Of a stretch of 45,453 nt of DNA, positions 35,072 through 42,893 are shown one piece after another (position 1 is the first letter of the stretch; every line of letters begins with the position of its first letter). Origin of the DNA: an uncultured Bacteroidales bacterium (GTDB lineage Bacteria > Bacteroidota > Bacteroidia > Bacteroidales > UBA932); the NCBI GenBank assembly GCA_945948555.1, contig CAMFBM010000020.1:1-45453 (forward strand), written 5' to 3'. The position numbers and the translations under genes are program-made. The notes below the pieces were generated by a model. It had not been told where the DNA came from, did not search any database, and saw nothing but the letters and a program-made list of their open reading frames with translations.

Positions 35072-37765
35072 ATGAAAATATTTGTAAAATTGTTGCTTCC
35101 CGCATTGTTTCTAACCCTGCTCCGCCCATACGGAGCAGACGCACAGAACCTCCCCAAACTGCCGAAGGACCCTTCCATCACACAGGGAGTCCTCCCCAAC
35201 GGGGTGAATTACTACATCGCGGTCAACAAATCGGAAGGGGGGATGGCGGATTTCACCCTCGTCCAGAAGGCAGGCAAACAGACCGGGGACAGCCTCCACA
35301 GGGCATCTGACATCGCCAGGGGCTCACTGACATCCCTTCCGCACATCTGCGGGGAAAACGCATCGCAGTTCATTTCCAGGAACGGGCTGAGAGCAGAGGA
35401 AGGGGCTCCGGCAGTCTGCAAGGGCATAATTGACCTGAGGGATGACGCCACGGTTTACCGCTTCGGGAGCATCTCCACCGCAAGAGGCGAGACTGCCGTT
35501 GACTCGACCCTGCTGATGATCTTCGACGTGATTGCAGGGGGCGGGCAGCCGAAGACGGACTACTGGAAGAGAAACTATCCGACAAGTTCAAACGCAATCA
35601 TACTATGCGGAGACATTGACAAGGACAAGATGGTCAACAAACTGAAACTCTTCTCCCTGATGGTGCCCTCAAGCCCGTCCAGGGCGGAAGTCCGGGCGGA
35701 TTCCACCCTTGCGAAACCGGATGGGGTCCTGCCCTACGCCTGGTGCCCGAGGGAAGAGAGCCTCTGCATTGTCCACAGGGATTCTACAGGAAAAAGATAC
35801 TCAGTGTCAGCGATTTACAACGCCGCAAGGATTCCCGGGAATTTCATCGGGACCGTCCTTCCAACCGTTTCGGAAAGACTCGGGGACATTATGGGAGCCA
35901 TCGTTAAGAAAAGGCTTTACCGGGAACTCAAGAAAGCGGATGTCCCGGTGGCTTCCGTGGAATGCAGCTACACGGGCAGCACCTCACAGTCCTCTGACGA
36001 AAAGTATACCTTCACCATCAGGACCGATTCCCTGCATCTTGTCCGTGCCACGGAAATCCTCGGAAGGACACTCTCGGACATTGACAACAAGGGAGTCAGG
36101 ACGAATGAGTACATGGACGCCCACAACGAATACTTCATCAAAGTCCAGGTGAACTCAGCCCTGCCGGTAACAAGAAACTCCTATTACACGGAAAGATGCG
36201 TCTCGTCATTCATCTACGGGACCGACCTGGCCTCCCCCTCCGAACGTTTCAAGTTCTTTGCGAAGGCGGATGTGGCAGACACCACCTTCAGCGGAAACTT
36301 CAACACCTTTGCCTCCAGGCTGCTTGACAGCACGGCCAACCTGACACTGAATGTAAATGCGTCAAATGCCTGCGTCACTGCTGACAGAATGACTTCGGCA
36401 TTCAGGAAAGGATGGAGGCAGGGAATTGCAGAAGAGACAGTCACCTCATACGCCGTGAACCGTAGCGACACCCTCTCCCTTGCCACAGCCCCGGAAGGAA
36501 AGATGAAGGTCAAGACGACCAGGAAGGATCCCGTCAGCGGGGGCACGCTCTGGATTTTCGAGAACGGAATGAAGGTGTTGTACAAAAAGATGACCACCGG
36601 AGGGATGTTCTACTATTCGATGGTCATCCGGGGCGGGTATGCCTCGATGAAGGACATACGGAAAGGCGAAGGGGCTTTCCTCTCCGACATGCTGGAGACC
36701 TACGACATCGGAGGGCTCAAATCCGAAGATTTCAACAGGCTGCTTCAGTCAAAGGGCATAACGATGTCGAGCGACGTGGGACTTGCCGACACAAGAATCT
36801 ACGGGAGGACTCCCGGACCCGGGCTAAGCCTTCTGATGAAAAGCCTGATGTCCGTCGCAAACAGAAGGACAATATCACCCACCTCTTTCGACTACCTCAG
36901 AAGATGTCTTGAAACAGAACTCATTGCAGAGGGAAAAGACCGTCAGGGCAGGATGGCCCGCATCGACAGTCTGCTGTGCCCGAATTACAACTATTCCTCC
37001 TACAAGGAACTGTATGCCCTGAGCGACGACCTCCAGACAAGGGCGCAGGCGTTCTTCGACGACCAGTTCTCAAGGGTCAACGACGGAATTTTCATCATTG
37101 TGGGGGACATGGAAGAGAGCAGGATGCTCAGATTCCTGCAGGCAAATGTGGGAGGGTTCCGGACAAGACCTGAAGCATCGGCCAGAATCAGACTTCCGTA
37201 CCAGCCGGTTTCAGGATGTGTCACCGTGACGGAAGAAGGTCCGAAGCCGAGCACTGACATCGTGATGTCAACTCCACTGCCATTGAGTGCCGAGAATTTT
37301 ATGGCGACCATGATTGCCGACCTTGCCCTCAGGGACGCGCTCCAGAAGGCCCTTTGCGGCACCGGGACAAGCCTGACGATGTCTTCCAGCCATCTGATGT
37401 TCCCGCAGGAGAGATTCAATGTGATGATTTCAGTGGAAGATGCCGACATTGAAACCTTCTCTCTCGATGAGGGGAGCACCGACCATCTCAGGATACTTGA
37501 CATTCTGCGGAAAGCAATCTCCGAGGCCTCCTCAACCCTGACGGATTCCTCTCTTGCAATCTACAAGAAGATGCTTTCCAATGAAATCGCCTCCAGGCAG
37601 AATGACCCGCGCTACTGGCTGTTCACCGTCTACACAAGGAATGTTGCCGGGAAGGATTTGAACACCAAGTATCAGGACAAAATCAACTCCGTCACCGTCA
37701 GGAAGGTCTCCGAAATTCTGAAGGGGCTCGACGGAGGCAGCAAGGTCGAATATGTAATAATGTAA
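35072..37765 (+). CDS. M16 (pitrilysin-like) homologue without the HxxEH zinc motif
   Basis: The 897-aa exported protein (signal MKIFVKLLLPALFLTLLRPYGADA) is built like two M16 halves. The first begins ITQGVLPNGVNYYIAVNK and the second GGTLWIFENGMKVLYKK, both matching the opening strand of M16 domains. After it active members have HxxEH; here the stretch reads ARGSLTSLPHICGENASQ and no HxxEH is found anywhere. It is therefore probably a non-catalytic partner or binding protein, as with inactive M16 subunits. The ATG at 35072 is used since an upstream in-frame start would bury the signal peptide. The DUF3109 gene follows after 10 bp. Confidence 0.85.
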   Translation: MKIFVKLLLPALFLTLLRPYGADAQNLPKLPKDPSITQGVLPNGVNYYIAVNKSEGGMADFTLVQKAGKQTGDSLHRASDIARGSLTSLPHICGENASQFISRNGLRAEEGAPAVCKGIIDLRDDATVYRFGSISTARGETAVDSTLLMIFDVIAGGGQPKTDYWKRNYPTSSNAIILCGDIDKDKMVNKLKLFSLMVPSSPSRAEVRADSTLAKPDGVLPYAWCPREESLCIVHRDSTGKRYSVSAIYNAARIPGNFIGTVLPTVSERLGDIMGAIVKKRLYRELKKADVPVASVECSYTGSTSQSSDEKYTFTIRTDSLHLVRATEILGRTLSDIDNKGVRTNEYMDAHNEYFIKVQVNSALPVTRNSYYTERCVSSFIYGTDLASPSERFKFFAKADVADTTFSGNFNTFASRLLDSTANLTLNVNASNACVTADRMTSAFRKGWRQGIAEETVTSYAVNRSDTLSLATAPEGKMKVKTTRKDPVSGGTLWIFENGMKVLYKKMTTGGMFYYSMVIRGGYASMKDIRKGEGAFLSDMLETYDIGGLKSEDFNRLLQSKGITMSSDVGLADTRIYGRTPGPGLSLLMKSLMSVANRRTISPTSFDYLRRCLETELIAEGKDRQGRMARIDSLLCPNYNYSSYKELYALSDDLQTRAQAFFDDQFSRVNDGIFIIVGDMEESRMLRFLQANVGGFRTRPEASARIRLPYQPVSGCVTVTEEGPKPSTDIVMSTPLPLSAENFMATMIADLALRDALQKALCGTGTSLTMSSSHLMFPQERFNVMISVEDADIETFSLDEGSTDHLRILDILRKAISEASSTLTDSSLAIYKKMLSNEIASRQNDPRYWLFTVYTRNVAGKDLNTKYQDKINSVTVRKVSEILKGLDGGSKVEYVIM

Positions 37766-37775
37766 GATAATATAT

Positions 37776-38366
37776 ATGGAATATAACGCAATCATACAGA
37801 TTGACGACTGTCTGATTTCATCGGAAATCCTGACCGAATGCTTTGCCTGTGACTACGGGAAATGCAAGGGATGCTGCTGCATAATCGGTGACAGCGGGGC
37901 GCCTCTGGACGAGACTGAGCCTGAGGCCATTGAAAAGAATTACGGAATATTCTCCCCTCTGATGTCTCCAAAGGGCCGGAAGGCCGTGGAAGAGAACGGC
38001 TTCTTCGAAATCGATTCAGACGGGGATATGGTCACTCCCCTGGTCAGGGATTCCGAAGAATGTGCCTACACCTGCTTCGACTGCGACGGCAACTGTTTCT
38101 GCTCAATCGAGCGGAAATGGTTCCAGGGCGAGGGGGATTTCCGCAAACCGATTTCCTGCTGGCTCTACCCCATCAGGGTGTCGGTGCTGAGCAACGGGAT
38201 GAAAGCCCTCAACCTTCACCGCTGGGACATCTGCAAGGATGCCTTCGCCAAGGGAAAGAGGGAAGGCATAAAGGTGTACCAGTTCCTGAAAGAGCCGATT
38301 TGTGCATATTTCGGAGAGGATTTCTACGAGGCTCTTTGTGCCGCAGCAAAGGAATTGGGAAAGTGA
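37776..38366 (+). CDS. DUF3109 family cysteine-rich protein
   Basis: The 196-aa protein of the Bacteroidota DUF3109 family has clustered cysteines: CFACDYGKCKGCCC (about residues 22-35), CAYTCFDCDGNCFCS (about 96-110), CWLYP and the C-terminal HRWDICKDAF and PICAYF. These could bind an iron-sulfur cluster or zinc, and the pattern recalls YkgJ-like CxxxCC proteins. The GDSGAPLDE segment is typical. Function is unknown. The gene abuts the convergent membrane-protein gene with no spacer. Confidence 0.88.
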   Translation: MEYNAIIQIDDCLISSEILTECFACDYGKCKGCCCIIGDSGAPLDETEPEAIEKNYGIFSPLMSPKGRKAVEENGFFEIDSDGDMVTPLVRDSEECAYTCFDCDGNCFCSIERKWFQGEGDFRKPISCWLYPIRVSVLSNGMKALNLHRWDICKDAFAKGKREGIKVYQFLKEPICAYFGEDFYEALCAAAKELGK

Positions 38367-38840
38367 TTACTCCTGTGAGCTCTCCTCAAGAGGACGGCTC
38401 TCGATTCCGGCTGCGATTCTGAATGCATCCTTGCGCAGACCCTCAACCGTTGCTCCCTCCTCCTTTATGGTGACCGTGATCCTGTCCTCGAACATTCTGG
38501 AAAGGCGGCTGATGAAGCCCCTGTGCCTGTAGGTCAGAATATTGCCGTTCTCGGATTCTAAGACATACTCCCTTGAGGCCATATAGTTGCGGACTCTGTC
38601 GGTCTTCTCCTGAAGACTTCCTGTCATTGTGGCATCGCGTTTGATAAAGCCGAATTTCGGGTACAGACCGGCGATGACGGCAAAGAGGATGGCGATTTGC
38701 CAGAGGGCATCGTAACCGTTGCGGAACATTGTCGATATGTCAGCCTCGGCGGCGCCGATGAGAACAAGAACTGCAAGGATGAGGGATATTATCACCACCA
38801 AATAAACAAAATACTTTACTGATCTGACAAAATATTTCAT
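38367..38840 (-). CDS. Small membrane protein of unknown function
   Basis: The 157-aa protein has two transmembrane helices (FVYLVVIISLILAVLVLIGAA, about residues 10-30, and ALWQIAILFAVIAGLYP, about 45-61). A charged C-terminal cytoplasmic domain follows with YVLESENGNILTYRHRGFISRL and DRITVTI, a strand-rich stretch that might be a small PH-like fold. I do not recognise the family. The ATG at 38840 is chosen; the in-frame start at 38867 is TTG. The stop codon directly adjoins that of the DUF3109 gene. Confidence 0.75.
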   Translation of the reverse strand: MKYFVRSVKYFVYLVVIISLILAVLVLIGAAEADISTMFRNGYDALWQIAILFAVIAGLYPKFGFIKRDATMTGSLQEKTDRVRNYMASREYVLESENGNILTYRHRGFISRLSRMFEDRITVTIKEEGATVEGLRKDAFRIAAGIESRPLEESSQE

Positions 38841-38850
38841 AACATCGCGA

Positions 38851-38916
38851 TATATTTCATATTTCAAAAACTAATATATTTCATATCCAGAACTAAGATA
38901 TTTCATATCCGGAATA
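38851..38916. repeat. Imperfect 22-bp direct repeats in an AT-rich spacer
   Basis: Three degenerate units share the core ATATTTCATAT about every 21-22 bp (near 38851, 38872 and 38894). The second and third copies are nearly alike (ACTAA-TATTTCATATCC). They fill most of the spacer between the small membrane protein and the coiled-coil gene and may be protein-binding sites for either promoter. Confidence 0.55.
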
Positions 38917-38940
38917 TTGAACAAATATATATATTTTTTG

Positions 38941-38948
38941 TAAGTTTG
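38941..38948 (+). promoter_or_regulatory. TAAGTTTG -7 box for the coiled-coil gene
   Basis: TAAGTTTG matches TAnnTTTG and lies 31 bases before the ATG at 38980. An AT-rich tract precedes it. Confidence 0.5.
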
Positions 38949-38979
38949 TCTTTTGTATCATATAAAATTGAAAGAAACT

Positions 38980-39867
38980 ATGGAAGAGGTAAAGGGGAAT
39001 CCGCAGGATTCAAAGATGAAAAAAATCATGTATACGCTCGTTGCCGTGGCAATCGTGCTTGCGGCGGCACTCGCTTTTGTCTGGTTTGAGAGAACTTCTT
39101 TGGTGAATGACCTCAACGATGAAAAACAGGATTTGACTCAGAGGATGATAGAACTTCAGAACGATTACGCTTCGTTGTCATCTGATTATGAGACAATTAA
39201 CAGTCAGTTGGATTCATCGAGGGAGGAGGTTTCGCAACTGATTGAGCGCATTAAGAAGACCGACGCGACCAACAGGGCGAAGATGCGCCAGTACGAGAAG
39301 GAACTGGGGACCCTCAGGACGATTATGAGGAGCTATATCGTGCAGATTGACTCGCTCAACACCCTGAACAAGAAACTGACGGCTGACGCAGCGGCGGCAA
39401 GGAAGGAGGCTGCGGAGAGCAGGAAGAAAAATGCGGAACTCAAGCAGACTGTCGAGAGTCTTTCAGCCAGCGTCGCTACGGGGGCGATTCTCAAAGGCAG
39501 GGCCATCAGGATTGATGCCTACAATGCTTCAGGGAAGGTTACGGACAGGAGCAGCAGGGTTGTCAGACTGCTGACCACCTTGAGTCTGGTTGAGAATGAA
39601 CTTGCAGAGAAGGGTCCTGTCAGGGTTTACATCAGAGTTAAGGATCCGGACGGGAATCTGCTGACAAATGCTTCCAGCAGGGAGTTCACGGTGGCAGGCG
39701 GAGAACCGATGATTGCCTCTGCCTCAAGAGAGGTCGATTACCAGGGTGCGGAAGTGGAGATGAGCATCTATCTTAACGACATTCCTGACTATGTCAAGGG
39801 TATATACACCGTCGAGGCATTCACCGAGCAGGCAAGTCTCGGGACTGCAGAACTGATGCTGAGATAG
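38980..39867 (+). CDS. Membrane-anchored coiled-coil protein
   Basis: The 295-aa protein has a short charged N-terminus, a transmembrane helix (MYTLVAVAIVLAAALAFVWF, about residues 17-36), a long heptad coiled coil (about 38-165, for example LNDEKQDLTQRMIELQNDY) and a C-terminal beta-rich domain (about 170-295) with KGRAIRIDAYNASGKV and VRVYIRVKDPDGNLLT. The periplasmic domain may be a stator or structural part. The function is not known to me. The in-frame start at 38953 is TTG; the ATG at 38980 is preferred. HemW follows after 17 bp. Confidence 0.82.
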   Translation: MEEVKGNPQDSKMKKIMYTLVAVAIVLAAALAFVWFERTSLVNDLNDEKQDLTQRMIELQNDYASLSSDYETINSQLDSSREEVSQLIERIKKTDATNRAKMRQYEKELGTLRTIMRSYIVQIDSLNTLNKKLTADAAAARKEAAESRKKNAELKQTVESLSASVATGAILKGRAIRIDAYNASGKVTDRSSRVVRLLTTLSLVENELAEKGPVRVYIRVKDPDGNLLTNASSREFTVAGGEPMIASASREVDYQGAEVEMSIYLNDIPDYVKGIYTVEAFTEQASLGTAELMLR

Positions 39868-39884
39868 CTTTCGGGGGCTTCCGG

Positions 39885-41807
39885 ATGGTGTATGTCCACA
39901 TACCTTTCTGCCGCAGTTTCTGCAGTTATTGCGGGTTCTATTCGGAGATTCCCGGCTTGACTGGGGATTTCATCCGTGAAGCAGAACAGATTGGCAAGGA
40001 CGAGAAAGAAGGGACGAACGTCATCCCCGGATTGACCGGGAATCTCACTCGCGAAGCAGAGAGGGAAGACAGGCAGGAGAGAGTGACGGTCGGGGATTTC
40101 GTGGAGGCGCTCTGCCGGGAAGCAGCCCTGAGGGCAGATGAAATAAGGTCCTGCCATGGGACCGAAACTTTGTATATCGGCGGGGGGACCCCGTCGATTT
40201 TGTCTATGGAGCAGTTGGAAAGGATTGTACTGGCGGTGCGGAAGGCTCTGGGGGATGAAGGGGCGGATGTTTCCGGGAGCGGGAGACAAGCCACCATCAG
40301 GAGACAAGACGGAAGCGAGAGACAAGCCGGCAGCGGGAGTCCAGACGGAAGCGGGAATACAGACGGATGCGGGAATACAGACGGAAGCGGGAGCACAGAC
40401 GGGAGCAGGAGCACAGACGGGAGCAGGAGTCCTGGCACCATCAGTAGTCTAGGCGGGAGCGGGAGCCCTTTCCGGGAATTTACCGTGGAAGTCAATCCGG
40501 ATGACATCGTCAGAAAAGGGCCGGAGTATGTCAAAGGACTGATGCGCCTGGGAGTGAACCGGGTGAGTATGGGAGTACAGTCCTTTGACGACAGGGTTCT
40601 GCACCGGATGAACCGCAGGCACAGTGCAGCAGATGCCGTCAAGGCCTACAGGATTCTGCGGGAATGCGGTGTGGAGAACATCAGCATTGATTTGATTTTC
40701 GGATTCCCACCGGACTTCGGGAATGGTTCTCCATCGGGCAAAGACCTCGGGAATGGCGTTCCTGAGATGCAGGAAGAATATGGGACTGACGGGAGAGGAG
40801 GCAGAACCGATGGCGATGAAGGCAGGACTGGAGGCGATGAAGGCGATGGATGCGCGGAAAAGATGAGTGAACCTCTTGACTATTGGAGAGACACTCTGCG
40901 CAGAGCTCTGGAGATTGGCGGTGACGGAAGACCCCCCGAGCACATATCCGCCTACCAATTGTCAATCGAAAAGGGCAGTGCCCTTGAGAAAATGGTTGCC
41001 GACGGAAGATTCACCCCGCTTTCCGATGAACTCTGCTCAGCACAATACGACCTGCTCTGTTCAACCCTTTCTGCAGCAGGCTACAACCACTATGAAATCT
41101 CCAATTTCGCCCGACCCGGCAAGGAAGCCGTCCACAACAGCGCCTACTGGAATCACACTCCCTATGTCGGGCTTGGCCCGGGGGCACACAGTCTTGTTTT
41201 CAGGGAGCCTGACCAGGCATACAGTCCCGGTCCTGCAGGGAAAACACTCGGGCAAGGAAGACCGGATGATTTCGTCAAAGTACACCAGGCGGAAGAAACC
41301 GCCGCGGAGAAATTCGGACAAGGAGATGACGCGAAAAAAAGGCTTGTTGCAAGGCAATGGAACATCGATGACGTCAGAAGATATATAAGTGCCTACAGAA
41401 ATTCTCCAGCCCCACTTTCCCGGGAAACCCCTGACAACACAGACGACAACACAGACGACAACACAGACGACAACACAGACGACAACACAGACGGCAACAC
41501 CCCGCCAATGACAGGCGAAGAAATCCTGACCGCAGAACAAATACACACCGAACAGATAATGCTCTGTCTGCGTACCTCCCGCGGCATTCCCCGCCACATC
41601 CTGGAATCCACCCCCGCCTCAGCCGCCAGGGTCCGCCGCCTGATTGCCTGCGGTTCCCTCGTCCCTGTGAGCGAAATCTGCAAGGAAGACTCCTCCCGGG
41701 GCAACCTTCCCGGCAGACCTGGCAGGCCCGCCCAGGATGCTCCCCGCCTGAGAATCCCCGAAAACCGTTTCTTTGTCTCGGATGACATCATTGCGGAGCT
41801 TATCTGA
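39885..41807 (+). CDS. hemW: HemW-like radical SAM protein enlarged by low-complexity insertions
   Basis: The 640-aa protein has the HemW core: radical SAM cluster motif CRSFCSYC (C9, C13, C16), YIGGGTPS (98-104), FTVEVNPDD, LGVNRVSMGVQSF, SIDLIFGFP, HISAYQLSIEKGS, HYEISNFARPG and HNSAYWNHTPYVGLGPGAHS. HemW is a heme chaperone, usually about 380 aa. The excess lies in insertions at about residues 21-69 (two IPGLTG..REAE units), 128-195 (DGSGNTDGSGSTDGS), 277-328 (GRTDGDEGRTGGDEG), 441-540 (including DDNT repeats) and near 600-620. All conserved motifs remain intact and in frame, so it is probably functional. Inserts fall in loops. Confidence 0.9.
   Translation: MVYVHIPFCRSFCSYCGFYSEIPGLTGDFIREAEQIGKDEKEGTNVIPGLTGNLTREAEREDRQERVTVGDFVEALCREAALRADEIRSCHGTETLYIGGGTPSILSMEQLERIVLAVRKALGDEGADVSGSGRQATIRRQDGSERQAGSGSPDGSGNTDGCGNTDGSGSTDGSRSTDGSRSPGTISSLGGSGSPFREFTVEVNPDDIVRKGPEYVKGLMRLGVNRVSMGVQSFDDRVLHRMNRRHSAADAVKAYRILRECGVENISIDLIFGFPPDFGNGSPSGKDLGNGVPEMQEEYGTDGRGGRTDGDEGRTGGDEGDGCAEKMSEPLDYWRDTLRRALEIGGDGRPPEHISAYQLSIEKGSALEKMVADGRFTPLSDELCSAQYDLLCSTLSAAGYNHYEISNFARPGKEAVHNSAYWNHTPYVGLGPGAHSLVFREPDQAYSPGPAGKTLGQGRPDDFVKVHQAEETAAEKFGQGDDAKKRLVARQWNIDDVRRYISAYRNSPAPLSRETPDNTDDNTDDNTDDNTDDNTDGNTPPMTGEEILTAEQIHTEQIMLCLRTSRGIPRHILESTPASAARVRRLIACGSLVPVSEICKEDSSRGNLPGRPGRPAQDAPRLRIPENRFFVSDDIIAELI
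39947..40046. repeat. Two REP-like palindromes within the hemW coding sequence
   Basis: Copy one (39947-39970) pairs ATTCCCGG with CTGGGGAT around TTGA. Copy two (40019-40046) pairs ATCCCCGG with CCGGGAAT and is preceded by CGTC. The copies are 72 bp apart, encode IPGLTG-x-x-x-REAE twice, and are in frame. They resemble the palindrome at 93-119. Confidence 0.7.
40290..40440 (+). repeat. Tandem repeats in hemW coding DGSGNTDGS units
   Basis: Units of about 12-18 bp built on CAGACGGAAGCGGGA and CAGACGGGAGCAGGA repeat about eight times. They insert a Gly/Ser/Asp linker between the IGGGTPS region and the strand FTVEVNPDD. Confidence 0.85.
41436..41498 (+). repeat. 12-bp tandem repeat in hemW coding DDNT
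   Basis: The unit GACAACACAGAC repeats five times with almost no change, the last copy varying to GGCAACACC. It encodes DNTD-type units near residue 517-539. A 12-bp unit keeps the frame, so it can expand or contract by slippage. Confidence 0.9.
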
Positions 41808-41923
41808 AGAAATTTTTAAAAAAGATTGCGAACAATGGCATCGCAAGTGCTGTGCGAATGGAATCAAGATTACAGTTTCGTGAAAATCACCTGACACACG
41901 AATCACCATTCTAGATACCTGCA

Positions 41924-41941
41924 GGGCACATCCCTGTGCCC
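41924..41941. other. Perfect hairpin GGGCACA-TCCC-TGTGCCC
   Basis: A 7-bp stem with a 4-base loop lies 117 bases after the hemW stop. No T-run follows on either strand. It may terminate hemW transcription. The sequence TGTGCCCGATG that follows recurs near 42010 and 42135. The spacer 41808-41935 shows no other gene. Confidence 0.45.
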
Positions 41942-42573
41942 GATGGCACCAAATTGAGCTCACCTGCCACAATTTTTACAGCTAACTACCTGATAATCAA
42001 TAATGCCTTGTGCCCGATGAATTTCTCGAAGCCAAACCAGCAGTTTTCTCGAAGGGCAATCCGCTGTTTCTCGAAGCCAAAGTTCTGCTCAATTGATGGC
42101 GTACTCTACTCCAAGGATATGAAATCGCTTCAGATGTGCCCGATGAGCTATGAAGGAGAGTTCAAGGTACCTGATGGCGTGGAATATACTTCAAGTCGCG
42201 CCTTTTTTCCTGTTCCCGTATTACGAAATTTGTCATTCCCGACAGCGTATGGGATATAGGTTACGAGAGTTTCTCCCAGTGTAAGAACCTACAGACATTT
42301 GTCATTGGAAACGGTGTGGAGGAGATAGACGAGGGCGCTTTCGAGGATTGCGAAAAACTCGATACGGTGGTGTTTGGGACTGGTCTCAAGCGGATAAAGA
42401 AGCATGCTTTCCACAATTGCAAGGCTTTGACTAAGGTCAACCTACCGGACGGGATCAGCAATTATAGTGTTACGTTGTTTGAAGGCTGCTCGAACCTGTC
42501 GGAACTGACGATGCCGGAGTGGATGGAAAAACGCCGCTCGGACATAATGGACTATGCTCACGGAAAGAAATAA
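41936..42573 (+). pseudogene. Frameshifted BspA-like leucine-rich-repeat remnant
   Basis: From about 42091 the sequence reads IDGVLYSKDMKSLQMCP and FKVPDGVEYTSSRAF in one frame. After the six-T run at 42204-42209 the homology continues in another frame as FSCSRITKFVIPDSV, then FSQCKNLQTFVIGNGVEEIDEGAFEDC and KRIKKHAFHNCKALTKVNLPDG. This is the BspA-type (LRR_5) repeat pattern. The frame change at the T-run breaks the gene; it could be a true mutation or a sequencing error in a homopolymer. No signal peptide or full N-terminus is present, so it is a fragment in any case. The stretch 41936-42090 is not recognisable. Confidence 0.72.
42021..42088 (+). repeat. Three imperfect 22-23-bp tandem repeats
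   Basis: Units at about 42021-42043, 42044-42066 and 42067-42088 all begin TTTCTCGAAG and diverge at the 3' end. They lie upstream of the BspA-like remnant and may be part of its decayed sequence. Confidence 0.6.
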
Positions 42574-42578
42574 ACCAT

Positions 42579-42773
42579 ATGTGCCCAGAAGTGTTCACAG
42601 CCTTGTTCACAGCCTTGAAGGAAGAGTTTCCTCTCGTAGAGTGTGATAAACAGCATGATATCGGTGTTGTCAGGGCCTATTGGCAAGGATGCACCGTGCA
42701 TGTCGAAATGGCCGACGGATGGCACTTTGTGTATGATGATTTCAGCGGGTATTCAAGCCGATGGAAGCCCTGA
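42579..42773 (+). CDS. Small hypothetical protein (64 aa)
   Basis: A short open frame starts at an ATG six bases after the BspA-like remnant stop. It reads MCPEVFTALFTALKEEFPLV...CTVHVEMADGWHFVYDDFSGY, rich in aromatic and acidic residues, with no signal or membrane segment. I do not recognise it. It may be real or part of decayed sequence; low confidence. The following 120 bp to 42893 show nothing recognisable. Confidence 0.35.
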   Translation: MCPEVFTALFTALKEEFPLVECDKQHDIGVVRAYWQGCTVHVEMADGWHFVYDDFSGYSSRWKP

Positions 42774-42893
42774 GAACGCTTATCGAGGCACTCCCCTGCC
42801 ACAATTCCCTTTTGTTACACAATTTGATTATGTTAAGTTGTTTCTGTCGCGCTACTCACCTAAATGCAATTATATCAGCTGCAGAATACACTT

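Noticed and set aside
38367..38410. GAGC...GCTC hairpin at the convergent DUF3109/membrane-protein boundary as a terminator
   Set aside because: The stem is short and interrupted, lies inside coding sequence and has no T-run.
40290..40440. Considered as a frameshift or gene-fusion point splitting hemW into two genes
   Set aside because: The frame is continuous and HemW motifs before and after the insert are in the normal order.
41424..41500. DDNT 12-bp array considered as a CRISPR or regulatory iteron array
   Set aside because: Units are too short with no spacers, and it stays in frame inside hemW.
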